Source: Bemisia tabaci (lineage: Eukaryota; Arthropoda; Insecta; Hemiptera; Aleyrodidae). From it: 64,000 nucleotides of DNA. The notes under the pieces are model-generated. The model was not told the origin of the DNA and made no database searches. It worked only from the letters and a program-made list of their open reading frames with translations. Made by a program: the position numbers and the translations under genes. This document shows, piece after piece, positions 10,441 through 22,235 of this stretch. The DNA lies in NCBI RefSeq assembly GCF_918797505.1, contig NC_092794.1, positions 34,524,122 through 34,588,121 of the forward strand. The letters are read 5' to 3'. Within the stretch, counting starts at the first letter, position 1, and each line of letters opens with the position of its first letter.

Positions 10441-11289
10441 CCAGCGTCATCCAAAAAGTAAGGTTACCTACCTTGTATCTTCCAAGCAAAAAGAGGTAAA
10501 TCAAATCGGTAAAAAAGGTCTTATTCGGTATACTCCAAGCTTTGAAAAAAGCTCAAGTTTTTGAAAACCAGTCGAGGGATTCACGAGAAAACTTAATTTT
10601 ACTGGAACAACCTTCTGTCACTGCGTGCCCACTTTCTGGTTTCGGAGTCAAGGGGAGAGCTTCTAGCGCTTCTATGTCGAAGCTCTCGCCTTGGCTCCGA
10701 AACCAGTCATTCAAAACGATAAGCACTTTCAAATCAATTGCTTTGCGTAGGAGATTTAACCCTCCATCCTCCGTACCCTCTTAATTTTGCCTCGTGTGGC
10801 TTTAATTTCTTCCCGAGCTGAAAAACTCTTTAGGTGTATAGAGGTTTCCAACAGATTCAGAGGTGCAGATCACTTTGAATGACTGGTTTCGGTGCCACGG
10901 CGAGAGCTTCTACGCGGAAGGCATCAAAAAGCTGCTGTAATGATACTAGAAATGTCAAAAAGGATGTTGAGACTACGTCAAAAAGTAAGGTAATGCCTAC
11001 TTGATGAGAACTTTTAAATTCCCTTTTGATGTGATATTTAGAGGCCACAACCCGAGTCTGAAATATAATCGACTCTCAGCGCATTCGGACCCCAAAGGTA
11101 GGCACGCGGCAACAGAAGGTTGTCCCAGTAAAATTAAGTTTTCTCGTCAATTCCTCTACTGATTTTCAAAAACTTGAGCTTGTTTCAAAGCGGAGAGTAT
11201 ATCAAATAAGACCCATTTTACCGCTTTGATTTACCTCTTTTTGCTCGGAAGATACAAGGTAGGGAACCTTACTTTGTGGATGACCCATG
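10441..11289. mobile_element. Non-autonomous mariner-type element, TA target, ~0.2-kb TIRs
   Basis: The left end (GCGTCATCCAAAAAGTAAGG) and the right end (CCTTACTTTGTGGATGACCC) are inverted repeats that extend about 200 bp inward. TA flanks both sides (10439-10440 and 11290-11291). TIR style and the TA target fit Tc1/mariner. No transposase remnant is seen. The interior carries two similar blocks in opposite orientation (GGTTTCGG and neighbouring words near 10640 and 10885). Confidence 0.72.
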
Positions 11290-11404
11290 TAAATGTATGC
11301 TCTGCAATGGGTCAGTTACGCTGGTCACAAAATTGTGTTCCGTACTTGATCCTTGTAGTTTAACTAAAAATGATAAGATCGGTCCAAACAGTAACTCTCT
11401 ACCA

Positions 11405-11754
11405 GAGATATCACACTTTGAAAAGTCAGGTTTTTGACGTCATCCACCGCGGTACACCCTTCGTTTCTTCCTCTTTCGTTTGATCAGTGATGCAGAGGGC
11501 GCAACGCGAAACTTCAACGACGTTCAACGTAAACTCAACAAACAGACGGATTCGCACTTCAAAGATCTTCTTATCAGGAGAAAACGCACTCGCCGCGAAG
11601 AAATTAGGCGGTCAGACAGTTCACCTCAGTTTGTTTACGTTTAACGTCGTTGAGGTTTGCCCTCTGCATCACTGATCAAACGAAAGAAGAAGAAACAAAG
11701 GGTGTACCTCGGTTGATGACGTCAAAATTCCGACTTTTCTAGGTGCGATATCTC
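11405..11754. mobile_element. ~350-bp inverted-repeat MITE
   Basis: Inverted halves begin GAGATATCACACTTTGAAAA and end GTGCGATATCTC. They share TTGACGTCATC, the GGGTGTACC block, CTTTCGTTTGATCAGTGATG and CAGAGGGC. Almost the whole element is palindromic around 11580. No clear target-site duplication was found. Confidence 0.72.
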
Positions 11755-13017
11755 AATAAATAATGAATAAAGGAAGTTGCTGCTTGGAAAGATTATTTTA
11801 AGCTAATCTACAAGAATCAAGCATCAAAAAACGATTCTGGGTCATTCCAAATGAAACCTACCAGTCATGCAACCGCCCGACTCGGATTTTGCTAATACAT
11901 TTTTTTCTTGATCAGACCACCAAATAATGAACTTCTGCACAATGTTAGGTCTCAAATCGAAAAACTCACTGAGCTATGAATTTTTGAAATTTTAAGAATT
12001 TTCAAGAAACTGGCGTTTCGAACTTCCAAAGAAAGGGTCATTTTCCCAAAAAAGCCTACCCCCGGCCAAATAAAAAAATTACCAAATAAAACAGAGGGTT
12101 TTTCCTATCCAAACTGAGTACTAATAAGAGCTTCCTGAATTTTTCCAGAAAAATTGACAGGTCTTGACAAGCAGCTTTAAATGAGCTGAATATTTTCTAA
12201 ATCATTGCATCAACTCACCCCGGATTCCTGCTTAAACTTGTTAGTAGAAAAATTGAATTTTGCCAAAAACTTATTTTTTCTTGACTCTCCCCATCATCCT
12301 CGTAAGCTAAATTAAAAATTCTACCACTAAGTTTATTTCCCACCTAGGCTGTAACCGAAGACATTAGGACAGAGCGCTTGTGTCTAAAAGTGTGAGAAGG
12401 AAGGGAAATTACCATGATGCTCTACGCTCCTAAATGAGTGTGCGAATGAGTGCAAGGAAGTATGTACGGTGAGGAGTGTACGGTGAGTTTGAATTCAGAT
12501 GACCTTTTTCATTTAAGCCTCGTTTTACTTCTGAGCTCGCTGAAAATACTTGAAACAATTATATCAAGTGATGAGGTGGTGATTTTTTATGATGGATCTA
12601 CCTAAGCTTAATGGTACAAAAAGAGCTAGCGGTCGAAGCTGGAGACGTTAAAGCCACGGGCTCCTGAAATGTTTATTTTCTGAACTCAATTGGAGTTTTT
12701 CTGATGTGACTATTTCATTCTAGATTAAAAACACTCCACCACAGCCGAAATAATGCCTGTTGCTAAAAAATGTCAATAACTGATCTCTTGTAGTCCAAAA
12801 TCTTTCACAGAAAAAAAATGCCCACTTAATAGAAAAGCACTAACCAAAAGAAACATGTCAATATGATTAAAGTCAGGAGCAGTAAGAAATTCCACATTTT
12901 TTGGTGGCAATTCGGAACTGTCCTTGTGATACAGATTTCAAAGCCAAAATGTTTACTGCTGAAGCAAGTTTTTAATGTTCAACTTCGTTGTACAGTATTC
13001 GGACTAGATTTGAGTCT

Positions 13018-13052
<35 letters not shown>

Positions 13053-13839
13053 AATTTAAAACTTAGTTTTTGAATTTAAATTTGTAAACTTCCCATGGTC
13101 GAAACACATTTAACTTATGCAAATTTTATCCGATTGGCCTGAAATTTCAAATGGTGATCTGAGTCCAACAGTAGAAGACTCTCAATACCCTGTTATATTT
13201 TCCTAATGCATGAGGCAAATGGTAAAAAGAGGCGTAAAAAACAATAAAAAAATTTAGATTATATACTTTTTATTTCAGTGTTAGAGTTCAAACTTCGGGT
13301 ATTGAGTTCTCATAGGATGACTAATATACCCTGACTTCGTCAATTTTTAAATTCAATTGGGAAGCCCAGAAATGGGGGAGTAGCTTACTCTTCACCCCGT
13401 TTCCCCTAGATTGATCAAGCAAAATGACGAGATGGCCCTGCAGTGTATTAGCAATGAATGTTGGAAATAGAATTGAAAGTAATTGGGCGAAAACTTGAAA
13501 TAGGGGAAATTCTTGTTCCAGGTCTTTTATCAGCATGTAATTATGATCTACTCCTATTTTTTTGGCCTAAATATGAAGGAAACACTTTTTTCTAAAAAGG
13601 TACGTTAAAAAATTGACTGACATTCAGGTTTTGTTGCAATTAAAAAAATCTCTGCTAAGTTACAGATCGATCGGAGCATTATTAGAACTAACGCCAGTAA
13701 CGTTTTTACCAAAAAATTGAGTTTTCATCTTTTGCCACTGATCAGCTCGCCCTGAGATCAAGAATAGTTTTTTTCTGCAAGAAAACCGTGTCCTAGCGGA
13801 AACATGCATATTTTCGAAATTAAAGACCGCTAAATTTTA
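11755..13839. other. Non-coding stretch with T29 run
   Basis: AT-rich sequence without recognisable genes. A 29-T run lies at 13020-13048. Short ORFs here are low-complexity or unrecognised. It is probably a continuation of Rab6 intron or intergenic sequence. Confidence 0.4.
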
Positions 13840-14819
13840 CAAGGGTCGTTCGGAGAGTAAGTTTCCCTATTTTTTTTTCTCAAGAATTATAAAAGCTACA
13901 AAAATGGTAAATATATGGCTGAAAAACTTATACTCTCGGCTTGCTAACGGTTTATCGGTTTTTATTTTTTGACTAACCAATCGCTCAGAAATTGCATTTT
14001 TTCGCGACCGGCTCGATGAATTTCCCGCCGCCTCCTGCTTGCAGCAGTTAAGCGCACTATTTCTCAATGGAAGATCATCGCCACGGTCTTTTGGGCAGTG
14101 AGGGCATTCTCCTGGTGGATTTTCTGGAAAGAGGTACTACCATTAACGCAATACCGTACAAAGAAACCCTCACAAAGCTGAGAAGAGCCATACAGAACCG
14201 TTGGTGGGGCAAGCTTACCCAAGGAGTGCTTTTGCTCCACGCTACTGCGCGACCACATACAGCGGCCGATACTGTTGAGTTAATCGAAAAGTTCGGTTGG
14301 ACTTGCCTTCCTCATCCACCGTATAGTCCTGACCTAGCTCCTAGTGACTACCATCTTTTCCCAGCTCTGAAGAAGTTCCTAGGTGGTGTCAAGCTCGACA
14401 CAGATGAGGAACTCCAAGAAACTGTCCTGGGATTTTTCAAACAACAGCCGAAGGACTTCTACCGTGAAGGCATCAGGAAACTGATACCAAGGTGTGAAAA
14501 ATGTATCACAGTGAGAGAAAATTACGTCAAAAAAGCTGAAAGGTTTGAGCTATGCTTAATAATTTTTAGAATTTTGCTCGTGGTCCTTTTTACTTTGTTT
14601 TTCAATGCAATTCTCATGCACCTCGGAGGTGGCGGGAAATTCTTCGAGGTGGTCGCGGAAAAATGCAATTTCTGAGTGATTGGTTGGTCAAAAAACAAAA
14701 ATCGATAAACTGTTAGAAAGCTGAGAGTATAAGCTCTTCAGTCATATATTTACCATTTTTGTAGCTTTTATACTACTCTAGAAAAAAAATAGGGAAACTT
14801 ACTTTCTGAACGACCCTTG
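13840..14819 (+). mobile_element. Mariner element with ~200-bp terminal inverted repeats, internally deleted
   Basis: The 980-bp element is flanked by TA (13838-13839, 14820-14821). Its ends are CAAGGGTCGTTCGGAGAGTA and, inverted, CAAGGGTCGTTCAGAAAGTA. The inverted repeats run about 195-200 bp inward to the CCGCC(T/A)CCTC block, far longer than the ~30 bp usual for mariner. The full family length is about 1.3 kb, so internal sequence has been lost. Confidence 0.9.
14067..14675 (+). pseudogene. Mariner transposase, C-terminal two-thirds, catalytic Asp lost
   Basis: SEGILLVDFLERGTTINAIP through the PHTAADTVELIEKF and PYSPDLAPSDYHLFPALKKF blocks is mariner transposase catalytic core. The N-terminal helix-turn-helix half and the first catalytic Asp region are missing. 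The second catalytic Asp, expected after His58, is Ala at residue 59. The last Asp is intact at residue 94, giving the family spacing of 34. The final ~50 residues run into the right terminal repeat. With a missing DNA-binding domain and a substituted catalytic residue it cannot catalyse its own transposition. Confidence 0.9.
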
Positions 14820-14956
14820 TACATAAGAATCATTTTGGATAGAAAGGCAAATTTCAAAAAAATCACCCATAACATTCATCCATCGGGACAGCTCTTCTCT
14901 GAGCTCAAAAAAAGAAGAAAAAAAAATTGGCCTAAGTTCTGGGTTGATACAACTAT

Positions 14957-16310
14957 AAAGAGCTTGATGCAAAAACGGCTTTTTTCGCCCCCCCTCTGGA
15001 AGTTCTTCAGACTTTGTCTATTGATTACTCATACTTGAGCGCTTCTTCTCCCAAATTTTCAGACTCCCAAAAAATTTTGGGAGGGAGCTAGGGGGGGTAG
15101 AAGTCAAAACCTGTGACCCTCGATATCTCTTGAACAAAGAAAGATATCGAGGTCCAGTTTGGACGAAAAATCGTCTAAAATTGCATACTTTAAGATTCTA
15201 AAGGTCAAAATCCCGATATCACATTTTTAAGTCAACATATGTGCTTTTTTCCAGTTTTTTGGTCTAGAAAATTTCTTTTAAACAAAAAATTTACATAGAT
15301 CTCAATTTTTTATTTGAACCAAAACCAGTTTTTTAAATTATTCGTCTTTTTCCGCATCCAACGAGTGGTCCACTAAGCTGGGGAACCAAACGGTTCCGGA
15401 GTTATGATCGATTGAAGTTTCCGCTCAACGCGCGCCGACCGATTTTCGCGCGCAAAAAAGTCGGATTTCACTGTTATTAGATCAGATTGAATGTTCAAAC
15501 TGAGCAAAATGCTTTATTAGGGACTCTAAGTTTAGGTCGAGAGGGTCGCTGAGTTTAGAAATTGCAGATACTTCCAAATAATTTACGATTTTAGAATTAC
15601 AGCTCCGCAGCGCTATTTTAGAGGCCCACTGAGCGCCGACCGGCCGCTCAGTGGTCCTGTCCGAAGCTGCAATTTTAAAAACGTGAATTTTTTGGAAGTA
15701 TCTATAATTTCTGAACTCAGCGACCCTCCAGAGTCCCTAATAATGCATTTTGCTTAGTTTGAACATTCAATCTGATTTAATAACAGTCAAATCCGACTTT
15801 TTTGCGGGCGAAAATCGGTCGGCGCACGTTGAGCGGAAACTTCAATCGATCATAACTCCGGAACCGTCCGGTTCCTCAGCATATACGACCACTCGTTGGA
15901 TGCGGAAAAAGACGAGCAATTTAAAAAACTGGTTTTGGTTCAAATCAAAAAATGTGAAATTTCAGTTTAATCTGTTTAAAAGAAATTGTTTTTCCTCAAA
16001 AACTGAAAAAGAGCACATAAGTTAATTTAAAAATTAAATTTTGGGATTTTGACCTTTGGAATCTAAAAGTATGCAATTTTAGACGATTTTTCGTCCAAAC
16101 CGGGCCTCAATATCTTGTTTCGTTCGAAAGATATCGAGGTTCACAGGTTTTGACTTCCACCCCCGCTAGCGCCCCCCCCCCCCAAATTTTTTGGGGGTCT
16201 GAAAATTTGGGGAAAGAAGCGCTCCAGTATTAGTAACTGATAGACGAAGTTTGAATAAGTTTTAGTGGGGGGGGGGGGGGCAAAAATGTCGTTTTTGCAT
16301 ACGGCTCTTT
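14957..16310. mobile_element. 1.35-kb palindromic (foldback) element
   Basis: The two halves are reverse complements, centred near 15625, with outer ends AAAGAGC (14957) and GCTCTTT (16304-16310). Shared blocks include the C/G-rich tract, the AAGATATCGAGG region, ACGATTTTTCGTCCAAAC and CGCCGACCGATTTTCGCGCG. Arms are roughly 85-90% similar, so it is not a recent assembly fold. No TSD or coding sequence was found. Confidence 0.85.
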
Positions 16311-17858
16311 GACAAAAATTTCAATTATGCGGCAGTAACAATTCAAACTAGCATATCTACGAATAACACACGAAAAACAAATGATAACATTATTAAATCG
16401 CCATTCACCTTTATCACAGGAGGATGTAAGATGTGTATAACCTCAATCTTGCTTGCTGATAACGGCTACCAGCCGTAACGACAACTCGTATACCATGGAG
16501 TTTACGGCAAAAGCAGTTATTTTCAAAATTAAAGTACATAAACTTTCCATTCGAACGAGCCCAAGATAGTCCAGATTAGAATACCTTTATAGACAGATTA
16601 TGGCCATTTCTGTTCCGGTTTTTCATTGGTCGCGTGAAAATAGGCTGACATAGAGTCCCTTTATGGACTCATTTAGTCTTACGTCACAGCCAGCATTGAT
16701 TCCTTCGACTACGGTCTCGGGTCCCAAACAATTGGCTGTCCTTGCTGCACTAATGGCGTTCCCCGTAAGAAACAACTTTCAAATTTCAAAACGAATTTTC
16801 GACCTTTTAAACGCCGGGAACCCCAGAGGTTGCTCACGAAATCGATTTTAAAGCGTCAAATTAGGGGGTCCAACCTTTAAAACGCCTCAAATCGACCAAT
16901 TTCACCCGAGTTATCGCAGTTGAAAACAGGTCTAAAATCATCAGTCTGTCTCTCTCTACGGCCGTTTAGCTGTTTACAGACAAGATTGAGGTTAGAATCA
17001 TCTTGAAGTTTTACATTTTTCTCGTTGAAACTCATGATATTCCCTCTTAACAAGTAAAATCTATCAAGAAAAGTTAGTTTCCAGTATCATCAAACTATTT
17101 CTATGCGCTCATGTATCGACAGAGCCTTAATTAGTGATGAGTATGGCTTCGTTGTGAAGCGTTACCATACTACATACAGCATTTTTTCAATCAACGCTCA
17201 GTCTAGCTTCAATGTGGTGACTGTTGTTAATTTTTTCCTCTCTACTGCACGACCTTACGCTTATGAAGGGAGACAGTAAAAGAAAAGTGATGACTTGAGT
17301 TTTTCTTACTCTGAATCTCATGGTTTTGTATCTCTGTCACCGAAATCATCGGGGGTCGTCTTGCTCCCCAGCTATGCAGATTTCTTCAGATCGCTCGCTC
17401 AGTCTGCCTCCTATGTGAAGTCTATCATGCTTTACTTATGACCAGTAAGATCCACTTTGCTTCAGCATACTTAAAAGTGTATTTTGCAGTTGGAAAATAC
17501 AGTGTTTTTCTCGCAGCAACTGAACTACACTTTTGTCATTTGACGGCTAACAAGAGCTCATGATGTGAGCGACTGCACAGTATAATAGATCAGATCATCC
17601 AGGACATCATCATGCTTTTCCAGAACTCTTGTTGTTCATAAGATTAATGGGCTCCATTAATTAATGTGTAACATTTTTGTGGAAAAGCGCGTCGATAGTC
17701 CGTCAGAGCATCGGAAGAGGATTCTCTTTCACTTCAAGCCTGGCATTCCATCTGCAAGATCCTATGTCCTCCTCGGGACAGTTCCTTTACCAAGTTAGGT
17801 ATTCATTCGCAGAATATACAGCAAACGTCTTCTCCTACGGTAAGTATATTTAAGTCAA

Positions 17859-19390
17859 CTAGTCGTGATTAGCTCGCTTTGCGAGCTGACACGTCTAGCC
17901 GGGGAGTGCCCCTGGACCCCAGTTCTACGCTTCGCGACGAACTTGCGACTCGCTCCGCGAGCCGCCACCGCCCCGCACAGTTTTTAACATTGATGAGGAG
18001 ACAACATCTATGTCTTAATCTTCTTTTTCACCAAGTTTTACAGAAATTGATGTTCTGGGAGTCCGGACCGCGTTTTCGTGCGGGGCCGCCATCTTGGATT
18101 TGGAAATGTTGAAAATCTGACCAAAAATGCGAGTTTTCCGTCAAAATACACCTCCTAATGCCGAATTTCACAAAAATCGATGGATCGGAAGCCAAGATAA
18201 CAACTTAGACCACGATCGCCATTTTTGATTTTTGGATTTTGAAAATCGGACCTAAAATTCTAATTTCCCGTCGAAATACACCTCCTAATACCGAGTTTCA
18301 CAAAAATCGATCGATATCAGGAAGCGATGTAGCATTTTAGACCACGGCCGCCATCTTGAATTTTTGAATTTTGAAAATCTGACCAAACATTCTAGTTTCC
18401 CGTCGAAATATACCCCCGGATACCAAATTTCACGAAAATCGATCGAACAGGAGCCGACTTAGCATTTAAGGCCACGGCCGCCATCTTGGATTTTGAGATT
18501 TTGAAAATCCGACCAAAAATTCGAGTTTTTCGTCGAAAGATACCCCCGGATACCGAGTTTCATGAAAATCGATCGAACAGGAGCCGACTTAGCATTTTAG
18601 GCCACGGCCGCCATCTTGGATTTTGAAATTTTGAAAATCTGACCAAACATTCTAGTTTCCCGTCGAAATATACCCCCGGATACCAAATTTCACGAAAATC
18701 GATCGAACAGGAGCCGACTTAGCATTTTCGGCCACGGCCGCCATCTTGGATTTTGAAATTTTGAAAATCTGACCAAAAATTCGAGTTTCCCGTCGAAAAG
18801 TACCCCCGGATGCCGAGTTTCACGAAAATCGATTGAACAGGAGCCGACTTAGCATTTTAGGCCACGGCCGCCATCTTGGATTTTGAAATTTTGAAAATCT
18901 GACCAAAAATTCGAGTTTCCCGTCGAAAAGTACCCCCGGATGCCGAGTTTCACGAAAATCGATCGAACAGGAGCCGACTTAGCATTTTAGGCCACGGCCG
19001 CCATCTTGGATTTTGAGATTTTGAAAATCCGACCAAAAATTCGAGATCCCCGTTGAAAAATACCCCCGCTTACCAATTTCCTCAAAAATCCGTTGAAAAA
19101 TACCGCCTAAAACCTTATATTTCGTCTATAAGGCAGTGACGTCACGCAACAGGATTGAACCTGTTCGGCGCGATGCGCGTAAACAACCGCGTATCTCCAA
19201 TGTAATACTATATGGAGAAATAACTTTTCGCTCTTGCGGGCATCCGAGGCAGCGGATTTGAATGGGAATAATTTTAATCAACTCCTCATTACAATAGCTG
19301 AGCGTGTACCAATTTTAAAGGAAATCGCTTCGGCCAATTTTTCTCTAGGGGGGGCAGAGTGAGTGGGAACAGCAGCTTTATATAGAGTAA
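17859..19390 (-). mobile_element. Helitron copy A (1532 bp), minus orientation
   Basis: Read on the minus strand, the 3' end is a hairpin (AGCTCGC, loop AAA, GCGAGCT), 8 nt, then CTAG, the Helitron CTRR terminus. The 5' end begins TTACTCTATATAAAGC, not the common TC start. The insertion lies between A and T of the foldback sequence TTAAGTCAA/TACGGAAC, with no target duplication, as Helitrons do. The interior holds eight 130-bp tandem units. No Rep/helicase is encoded, so it is non-autonomous. Confidence 0.82.
18085..19110. repeat. 130-bp tandem array inside Helitron A (8 units)
   Basis: Starts of the GCCACGGCCG block at 18471, 18601, 18731, 18861 and 18991 are exactly 130 bp apart. Earlier, more diverged units lie near 18085, 18209 and 18341. 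Each unit carries GCCGCCATCTTG (one variant) and GAAAATCGAT. Confidence 0.9.
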
Positions 19391-20662
19391 CTAGTCGTGA
19401 TTAGCTCGCTTTGCGAGCTGACACGTCTAGCCGGGGAGTGCCCCTGGACCCCAGTTCTACGCTTCGCGACGAACTTGCGACTCGCTCCGCGAGTCGCCAC
19501 CGCCCCGCACAGTTTTTAACATTAATGAGGAGACAACATCTATGTCTTAATCTTCTTTTTCACCAATTTTTACAGAAATTGATGTTCTAGGAGTCCGGAC
19601 CGCGTTTTCGTGCAGGGCCGCCATCTTGGATTTGGAAATGTTGAAAATCTGACCAAAAATGCGAGTTTTCCGTCGAAATACACCTCCTAATACCGAATTT
19701 CATAAAAATCGATCGATATCAGGAAGCGATATAGCATTTTAGGCCACGGCCGCCATCTTGGATTTTGAAATTTTGAAAATCTAACCAAAAATTCGAGTTT
19801 CTCGTCGAAAAATACCCGTGGATACTGAGTTTCACGAAAATCGATATAACAGGAGCCGACTTAGCATTTTAGGCCACGGCCGCCATCTTGGATTTTGAAA
19901 TTTTGAAAATCTGACCAAAAATTCGAGTTTCTCGTCAAAAAATACCCCTGGATACCGAGTTTCACGAAAATCGATATAACAGGAGCCGACTTAGCATTTT
20001 AGGCCACAGCCGCCATCTTGGATTTTGAAATTTTGAAAATCTGACCAAAAATTCGAGTTTCCCGTCGAAACGTACCTCTGGATACCGAGTTTCACGAAAA
20101 TCGATCGAACAGGAGCCGACTTAGCATTTTAGGCCACGGCCGCCATCTTGGATTTTGAAATTTTGAAAATCTGACCAAAAATTCGAGTTTCCCGTCGAAA
20201 AGTACCCCCGGATACCGCGTTTCACGAAAATCGATCAAACAGGAGCCGACTTAGCATTTTAGGCCACGGCCGCCATCTTGGATTTTGAAATTTTGAAAAT
20301 CTGACCAAAAATTCGAGTTTCCCGTCGAAAAGTACCCCTGGTTTCCCAGTTTCACGAAAATCCGTTGAAAAATACCTCCTAAAACCTTATATTTCGTCTG
20401 TAAGGCAGTGACGTCACGCAACAGGATTGAACCTGTTCGGCGCGATGCGCGTAAACAACCGCGTATCTCCAATGTAATACTATATGGAGAAATAACTTTT
20501 CGCTCTTGCGGGCATCCGAGGCAGCGGATTTGAATGGGAATAATTTTAATCAACTCCTCATTACAATAGCTAAGCGTGTACCAATTTTAAAGGAAATCGC
20601 TTCGGCCAATTTTTATCTAGGGGGGGCAGAGTGAGTGGGAACAGCAGCTTTATATAGAGTAA
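19391..20662 (-). mobile_element. Helitron copy B (1272 bp), fused head-to-tail to copy A
   Basis: It has the same termini as copy A; the junction at 19390/19391 joins one unit's CTAG directly to the other unit's TTAC with no extra base. It carries six 130-bp units instead of eight. The length difference (260 bp) equals exactly two units. Flanking non-repeat parts are nearly identical to copy A. Confidence 0.82.
19613..20390. repeat. 130-bp tandem array inside Helitron B (6 units)
   Basis: Units start near 19613, 19743, 19873, 20003, 20133 and 20263, an exact 130-bp period, with the same monomer as in copy A. All six contain the GCCGCCATCTTG word. Confidence 0.9.
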
Positions 20663-22235
20663 TATGGAACATGTGGCAAGATGATTAGATCTTAGGCAGC
20701 ATGCGTGCCAGATTGTTCCAATGCAAAACTTAAATTAAGTTTCCTCCTATTAGTTTCATGGTTTAAATTCATAGAGAAATCTCTATGTCTATGCAATCTG
20801 GCACGCATGCTGCCTAAGATCTAATCATCTTGCCACATGTTCCGTATTGACTTAAATATACTTACCGTAGGAGAAGACGTTTGCTGTATATTCTGCGAAT
20901 GAATACCTAACTTGGTAAAGGAACTGTCCCGAGGAGGACATAGGATCTTGCAGATGGAATGCCAGGCTTGAAGTGAAAGAGAATCCTCTTCCGATGCTCT
21001 GACGGACTATCGACGCGCTTTTCCACAAAAATGTTACACATTAATTAATGGAGCCCATTAATCTTATGAACAACAAGAGTTCTGGAAAAGCATGATGATG
21101 TCCTGGATGATCTGATCTATTATACTGTGCAGTCGCTCACATCATGAGCTCTTGTTAGCCGTCAAATGACAAAAGTGTAGTTCAGTTGCTGCGAGAAAAA
21201 CACTGTATTTTCCAACTGCAAAATACACTTTTAAGTATGCTGAAGCAAAGTGGATCTTACTGGTCATAAGTAAAGCATGATAGACTTCACATAGGAGGCA
21301 GACTGAGCGAGCGATCTGAAGAAATCTGCATAGCTGGGGAGCAAGACGACCCCCGATGATTTCGGTGACAGAGATACAAAACCATGAGATTCAGAGTAAG
21401 AAAAACTCAAGTCATCACTTTTCTTTTACTGTCTCCCTTCATAAGCGTAAGGTCGTGCAGTAGAGAGGAAAAAATTAACAACAGTCACCACATTGAAGCT
21501 AGACTGAGCGTTGATTGAAAAAATGCTGTATGTAGTATGGTAACGCTTCACAACGAAGCCATACTCATCACTAATTAAGGCTCTGTCGATACATGAGCGC
21601 ATAGAAATAGTTTGATGATACTGGAAACTAACTTTTCTTGATAGATTTTACTTGTTAAGAGGGAATATCATGAGTTTCAACGAGAAAAATGTAAAACTTC
21701 AAGATGATTCTAACCTTAATCTTGTCTGTAAACAGCTAAACGGCCGTAGAGAGAGACAGACTGATGATTTTAGACCTGTTTTCAACTGCGATAACTCGGG
21801 TGAAATTGGTCGATTTGAGGCGTTTTAAAGGTTGGACCCCCTATTTTGACGCTTTAAAATCGATTTCGTGAGCAACCTCTGGGGTTCCCGGCGTTTAAAA
21901 GGTCGAAAATTCGTTTTGAAATTTGAAAGTTGTTTCTTACGGGGAACGCCATTAGTGCAGCAAGGACAGCCAATTGCTTGGGACCCGAGACCGTAGTCAA
22001 AGGAATCAATGCTGGCTGTGACATAAGACTAAGTGAGTCCATAAAGGGACTCTCTGTCAGCCTATTTTCACGCGACCAATGAAAATCCGGAACAGAAATG
22101 GCCATAATCTGTCTATAATGGTCTATAAAGGTACTCTAATCTGGAATATCTTGGGCTCGTTTGAATGGAAAGTTTAGGTGCTTTAATTTTGAAAATAACT
22201 TCTTTTGCCGTAAACTCCATGATATACGAGTTGTC

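Larger units (their letters stand above)
16479..22235. mobile_element. Large foldback element, copy 1, interrupted by two Helitrons
   Basis: The left arm is 16479-17858 plus 20663-20715; the right arm is 20790-22235; the loop is about 74 bp. Without the Helitrons the element would be 2953 bp with arms of about 1.43 kb. The outer ends share GACAACTCGTATA. The arms differ by scattered substitutions and a few small indels. Short frames run through them but no transposase was recognised. The same family recurs at 59512-64000. Confidence 0.88.

Noticed and set aside
16663..16851. 62-residue ORF repeated at 21854-22105 and partly at 59466-59795
   Set aside because: It lies in the foldback arms and recurs because the DNA is repeated; frames are broken in other copies and no motif was recognised.
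18085..20390. CRISPR-like array
   Set aside because: The 130-bp monomers are contiguous with no unique spacers, and the context is a eukaryotic Helitron.
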